From JASHVB01 sp049522565 (GTDB lineage: Bacteria > Pseudomonadota > Alphaproteobacteria > Acetobacterales > Acetobacteraceae), in the NCBI GenBank assembly GCA_049522565.1, contig JBEKNT010000319.1, positions 1-8,134 of the forward strand: a stretch of DNA of 8,134 nucleotides, read 5' to 3'. This document shows positions 1 to 6,000 of this stretch, in pieces. The position numbers were made by a program, and so were the translations under genes. The notes under the pieces were generated by a model, which saw only the letters and a program-made list of their open reading frames with translations, made no database searches and had not been told where the DNA came from. The first letter of the stretch is position 1; every line of letters begins with the position of its first letter.

Positions 1-3000
1 GAACGATCAGCGAGGACAAGGGCCACGGCACGATCGTCGCGACCGTGCTGAACGGGCCGAGCGTCACGGCGTCCGCCGCCGCGGCGGTGAACCTGATCGG
101 CACCGCCAACGCCATCGGCACGCTGGATACCTTCCTGACCAAGGGCAACTTCGTCCTGGTGGACGGCAGTCCGCTGACCGTCGCCGGGTTGATTGCTCCG
201 TCCACCGCCGGTTCCGAAGCGTTCATCGAGGAAGCCGCCAGCCAGGGGCTGAGCTTCGTCAATGGCGGCTCGGTGATGGTGTCGAACGGCACGATCGGTC
301 TGGTCGCGGATTCGCTGACCGTCGCGGCGAGCGGCGTGGCAATCAATGCCGGGGCGAGTGGCACGGTGGAGATCGCGCCGCGCTCGGGGATCGCCGTCAG
401 CCTGGACGGCACCAGCGGATTCTCCGGCCTGCTGATCGGCAGCCTCGCGCTGGCCGCGGTGACGGCGGGCGAGCTGCAAATCGGCAGCTACCACGACGCC
501 ACCAACCCCGGAACGACCGTGGTCAGCGCATCGACCGTCGACATCGGCGGGCCGGTGACACTGACGACAGTGCCGCGGCTGCGGCTGGATGCGAACGGGC
601 CGGTGACCGAGAGCGTCGGGCCGCTGAGCGTTGGGACGCTGGTGGGCACGGCGAGCAGCTATACGCTGACCAACCCCAGCAACAGCATCGGCACGCTGGG
701 AGCCACCGGCGCCGCCGGCACGCTGACCGCCACGACCGGCAGCATCCTGGTCCTGAATGCCACCTCGCTCGCGGTGCAGAACGCGGTATCCGCGCTCAGC
801 GGCAACATCTTCCTGCAAGAGGCGGCCGGCCAGGCGCTGAGCTTCCTCAGCGGCGGCTCCGTCGTGAATACCGGCTCCGTCGTCGTTTCCGGTGGCACGA
901 TCGGCCTGGTCGCCGACACGCTGAGCGTTGCGGCGAGCAACGTGGCGATCAATGCCGGCGGTCCGTCCGTCGGCGTCGTGGAAATCGCTCCGGTGACCTC
1001 GGGAAGCACCATCAGCCTGGCCGGCACGACGGGGATGGTGCTCGCCGGTACCGCACTCGCCGATGTCGCCGCCGCGTTGCTGCGGATCGGCGGCTACCAC
1101 GACCAGGTCAACGGCGGCACCAACGTGGTGACCGCCGCCAGCATCGACATCGGCGGCACGGTGAGCCTGGCCGGCAGTGCGGTGGCGACGTTGCGGCTGG
1201 ATGCCAACGGGCCGATCTCCGAATCCGGCGGGCCGTTGAGCGTCAGCACGGTGAGTGCCAGCACCAACGGAGCGGTCGGGGACATCAACCTGGGCGGCAC
1301 CGGCAACGCCATCGACGTGCTGAGCAACCTGACCGCCTCCCGGGGCAACGTGACCGTGCTGGATCATCTTTCCACCGCAACGGGTACCCTGGCGGTGCCG
1401 GCCAGTTCGATCATCTACGGCAACAACGTCAGCATCGAGAACTGGGGCTCGGTCGTGCTGGCGGGCAGCATCGGCGCGTGCGGGCCGACCGGCTCGCTGG
1501 GTGTCACGGCGTTTGCCGGCGACATCATCGTGAACAGTCCGGCGGTGATCGGTGCGCTGGGCACCGCCACGTTCCAGGCGGCCAACAACTTCACGCAGAA
1601 CGGCGGGCTGATCAACGCGAGCGACGTGGGCATCGGCGCCGTCAGTGCCGTGACCCAGAACGGCGGCACCATCGCCGCGCTGGACACCACACTCAGCGAT
1701 ATCGGAGTCAGTATCAGTGCCGGCGCGGCGTTCTCGCAGACAGCGGGGGCGATCACCTCCAACAGCGGGTTCAGCCTGACGGCGAGCAGCATCACCGTCG
1801 ATGGCAACGTCATCGGGGTCGGGGCGGGCACGCTGTCCACCACCGGGATCGTCAACCAAGGTGGCGGCACCGTCGCCGCCGGCCAGAGCCTGTCATTGCT
1901 CAATACGTCCGGCGTGACGCAGACCGCGGGAACGCTCTCCGCGGGAAGCCTTCTGACGATCGATTCGACCGGCAGCTTCACCGAGAGCGGCTCCGCCGCG
2001 ATCGCGGGCGATCATGTCATCACCGACGTCAATGGCGGCGGGGTGGCGAACTACGAAGGCAGCGTCGCCGTCTCGGTAGGCGGCACCATCGTCTATTGCA
2101 TCTGCTCTGGTGCCGGAACGATCGGCAGCCCGGGGACTTCCTCGACCCCGTCATTCCCCACCCCGCCCACACCGGGCGCACCGCTGACCAATCCTTATTT
2201 CATCGAAATAACCCAGCCGACCATTACGATTGGCCAGAACCATAGTTTGACCGCCAATTGGGTGGAATTGAACAGCACCGGAGACACCACCGAAACTGGC
2301 AATGGTTACATCGACGCCGACCTGCTCACCGGTACCGGCGGCAACGTCCTGCTGACCAATGCGAACAAGGTTGGGCATCTCGGCACGTATGCGGCGACCG
2401 GCAACTTCAGCCTGAACGACCCCGCTACGGCGCTGACCGTGGTCGGCACGGTGAGCGTCGGCAACGGCGGCACGCTGGCGCTGACGACACCCGCGTTGAC
2501 GGTGGACCACACCGGCGCGACCTACACGGTGCCGTACAACACCTATCCGAACACCAGCATTTCAAACGGTGCGACGATCGTACATAACGACACGGTCATC
2601 ACCGCCGGCCTGCTGTATGCCCCGGCCGGCATCAGCGGCAACGTCGTGACGCCGGGCCAGATCCTGCTGCAAACCGACAACCTGATCTTGTCGTCCGGCA
2701 GCGGCTCGGCCGGCGCGCTCAATGGCGTCGTGGTGCTCGCGCCCGATGGGTTGGTGGCGATTGCGCCGCAAACGGCCGGCGCAACGATCAGCCTGGACGC
2801 CACGGCGGCCTCCAGCGCCGGCACGCTGTCGCTGTCGCAGGCGCTGCTGAACGCGATCAACACGGTGGGATCGTCCGCCGGCACGGCGGGGACCGAGACC
2901 CTGGTGCTCGGCAGCCTCGACGGCAGCACACCGATCGCCGGCACGATCAACATCAACACCGGCATCGCTTTGTCCGGCAGTGGCGTCAACGGCATCGCCC

Positions 3001-6000
3001 GCAACCTGGTGCTGGATGCCACCGGAGCAGTACAGGAAACCGCTGGCGGCTGGTTGAGCGTCATCTCGCTGGCGGGTAGCGCCGAGAGCAGTGCGATCGT
3101 CGTCTCCGGCACCACGCTGGCGACCGGGTTCGCGCTGACCAACGGCAACACGATCGCCGAAATCGGTAACGTCACGACGCGGACCGTGGGTAGTACGACC
3201 TGGTCCACCTCCGGAACGGTCCCGAGCGGTTTGCTGAACCTGATCTCGGGCGGCGACGTGCGGGTGACGGACAGCACCGGCACGCTCGCCGTGGTGGGCG
3301 GCGTGGTCGCCAACGCCACCACGCTGTTCCCGTCGGGCACGATCGCGCTGACCGCGCCGACCATCCAGATCATCACCGGCAACGCCTCGCTCACCAATGG
3401 CAGCATCGACAGCGCCGGGTCGCTGTTCGCCACCGCGGGGAGCGTCAATGCCGGCACGCTGACGCCGAGCCTGATCACGTTGCAGGCGGATTCGCTGAGC
3501 ATTGCCAGCAGTGGCACCGCGGCGATCGTGCACGCGCCGTCGGGGCAGGTGGCGATCGCGCCGCTGACCTCGGGCCGCACCATCTCGATCGACAGCACGG
3601 CGACGCTGGGCGGTCCGACGCTGTCGCTCGGCGCCACCGATCTCACGCTGATCGACACCATGTCCGGGCCGCTGACCTCGCTGACGCCTGGCCCGGTCGG
3701 TACGCAAACCTTGGTGCTGGGCAGCCTGAACAATGGCGCCTCGGTCGCCGCCGGCGGCATCAGCGTCAACGCGCCTGTCGTGCTGGGCGGCACCGCCAAC
3801 CTCGCGGCCAACACGCTGGCGTTCTACAGCACCGGCGACGTGGTCGAGACGCCGCTGGGCGCCAGCCCGGCGGGCGGCATCAGCGTCAACACGCTGACCG
3901 GCACGGTGAGCGCCGGCAACATCTACCTGAACGGCAACAACGCGTTCAGCAACCTGGGCAACCTGGCGACCCGAGGCGGCACCACGACGCCGGGCGGCAC
4001 GAACGCGGATCTGCTGGCGCTGTCGGGCAATATCCTGATCAAGGACACGCAGAGCCTGAACGTTGTCACCAACGTGCAAGCGGCGAGCGGCACCACCAAC
4101 TACGCCGAGATCGACGTGCTGGCCCCGAGCAGTGGCTATCTCACCGTGCTCAATGGCGGCACCGTGCAGGCGGGCAGCGTCTATCTGCGCTCCGGCGACA
4201 CGAACACGGCAAGCTTCACCGGCGTCACCGTGGCGGCCGGCGGCACGGTGTTGGCTCTCGCCCCGGCCGGCGAGGTGGATCTGGCTGCCGGCGTGCAGTA
4301 CACCCCGGCGACCCCCACCTCCGCGCCGTCGAATGTCTATCCGATCGGCTCCCTGACCGGCAGCGGCGATGTCGCCATCAACGGCCTGGTGAATGCCGGC
4401 AATACCGGCACGGTGGGTCTGTTTGCCGCCGTCGGAGCCAATGAATCCGGAACGATCATCGCCGGGCTGTTGCGCGGCGACATCCAGAACGGACATGCGA
4501 ATCTGCCTGGAACGGGCTCCCCCAGCTCGAACCGGATCGCCGACCTGGGTCCGTTTACTACGGCCACCGGCTTCGTGCTGCACGACGGCGAGGCGCTGGT
4601 GGTGGTTGGCAGCGTGACCGATAACAGCAGCAATGGAATCACCATCGCCGTGGCGCCGCCGGGCTCCACGGTTGGGGCATTCGGCGTCGGCGACCTGGCG
4701 ATCGCAGCGCCGCTGTCTGCCAATCTCGGCCCGATGAAGCTGGAGGCTACCGGCAACGTCTACGAGACCGGTTCCGGCAGCATCAGCAACTCGGGCGGCA
4801 CGTTCACCGTGCCAGGCGGCACCGTGAGCGCGGGCTCGCTGGCGAGCCAGGCCGGCGCGATTCCCGACACCGAAACCGGCGGCAACACCATCGGCACCAT
4901 CCCGGCGAGCACGGCAACCTTCGGCCGGGCGATCGACTGGTTCGGTAACGGCAACAATGTGTCTTACGTGACCAATGTCACGGCGACCGGCAACTTCCTG
5001 CTGGCCACGGGACAAGGTCCTGGCGGCGCGAATCCGACCGTCTCCGGAACGGTGACCGCGGGCACGCTGCCGACGACCGTGGGCACCATCGCCCCGGCGT
5101 ATCCGGTCGTGGCCGGGCCGTTCGGCACCACGCCGGGCGCCACGCCGGCACCGTTCGCCGAGATCGACGTCAACAGCAACGGCAACCTGATCATCCCCGG
5201 CATCGTCCATGTCGGGATCGACGGCTCGGTGACGGGCAACGTGACGTTGCGTTCGGGCAACAGCACCACCGCGGGCAGCGTCACCATCGGCGGCGGCGTG
5301 TACGCCGCGAACGGCGGCACGGTCAGCGTCAGCGCCGGCTTCGATCCGACGATCACGCCTGCGACGTCGGCCTATTACGCCGCGTGCGGCACGGCCTGCG
5401 GGATCACCATCAATGGCGTGATCTGGGGCGACGAGACCGGGGCCACGCCGGCGCTGGCCAGCCTGGTAACGCTCAATGCCGCCTCCTCGATCGACGAGAC
5501 GCAAGCCGCCGCGGCAATCGGCGCGGTAACGCTGACCGGGTTTGCCGGCGGCCACGTCAACCTGGCGGAGACTGTGTTCGGAACGCCGGCGACCGGGGCC
5601 GCGGCGAACCAGATCGGCACGCTGGCGGCGTTCGTCAGCAACGGATTCACCGACGACCCGCAAGGCTTCATGCTGCGCGACGGCCGGACGCTGATTGTGA
5701 CCGGACCGGTGGCCGACGACGGCGCCTCGGCCAGCCACGGCATCTCCATCGCGGTCGTGCCGGGCAGCGGCACCGTCTACACCGCCGGCGATCTGTTGCT
5801 GCAAGGCAACATCACCGCGGCGACGACATCCGGCGCGGTCGTGTTGCAGGCGACCGGCAATATCGTGCAGTCCGCGGGCTCGATCAGCGCCGGTACGCTG
5901 ATCGCGCAGGCGGGCGCCATTCCGAACACCGAGAGCCTCGGCAGCCAGCCGGGGACGATCGTCCCCGCGAGCGTGATCCTGTCCACCGGCAGCATCGTGC

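Noticed and set aside
276..284. In-frame ATG codons as possible gene starts
   Set aside because: ATGs (for example the V-M-V of A1) sit mid-repeat, with upstream sequence that aligns to other repeat copies, so translation clearly begins before the window.
432..482. Hydrophobic run near residues 144-160 as a membrane segment (also near 1038-1085)
   Set aside because: It is short, broken by Gly, Ser and Glu, and falls inside the repeated unit with its counterpart in A2. It fits helix-core strands better than a transmembrane helix.
1478..2245. Other + strand open frames (here and at 5384-6232)
   Set aside because: Arg/His/Gln-rich products typical of an off-frame reading of GC-rich repeats. 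The sense frame through the same bases shows ordered repeats with conserved protein landmarks.
2191..2290. AT-richer patch that might be a promoter or intergenic gap
   Set aside because: The main frame continues through it with sensible protein and a recurring box directly after. I see no convincing -35/-10 pair or ribosome binding site followed by a start in frame.
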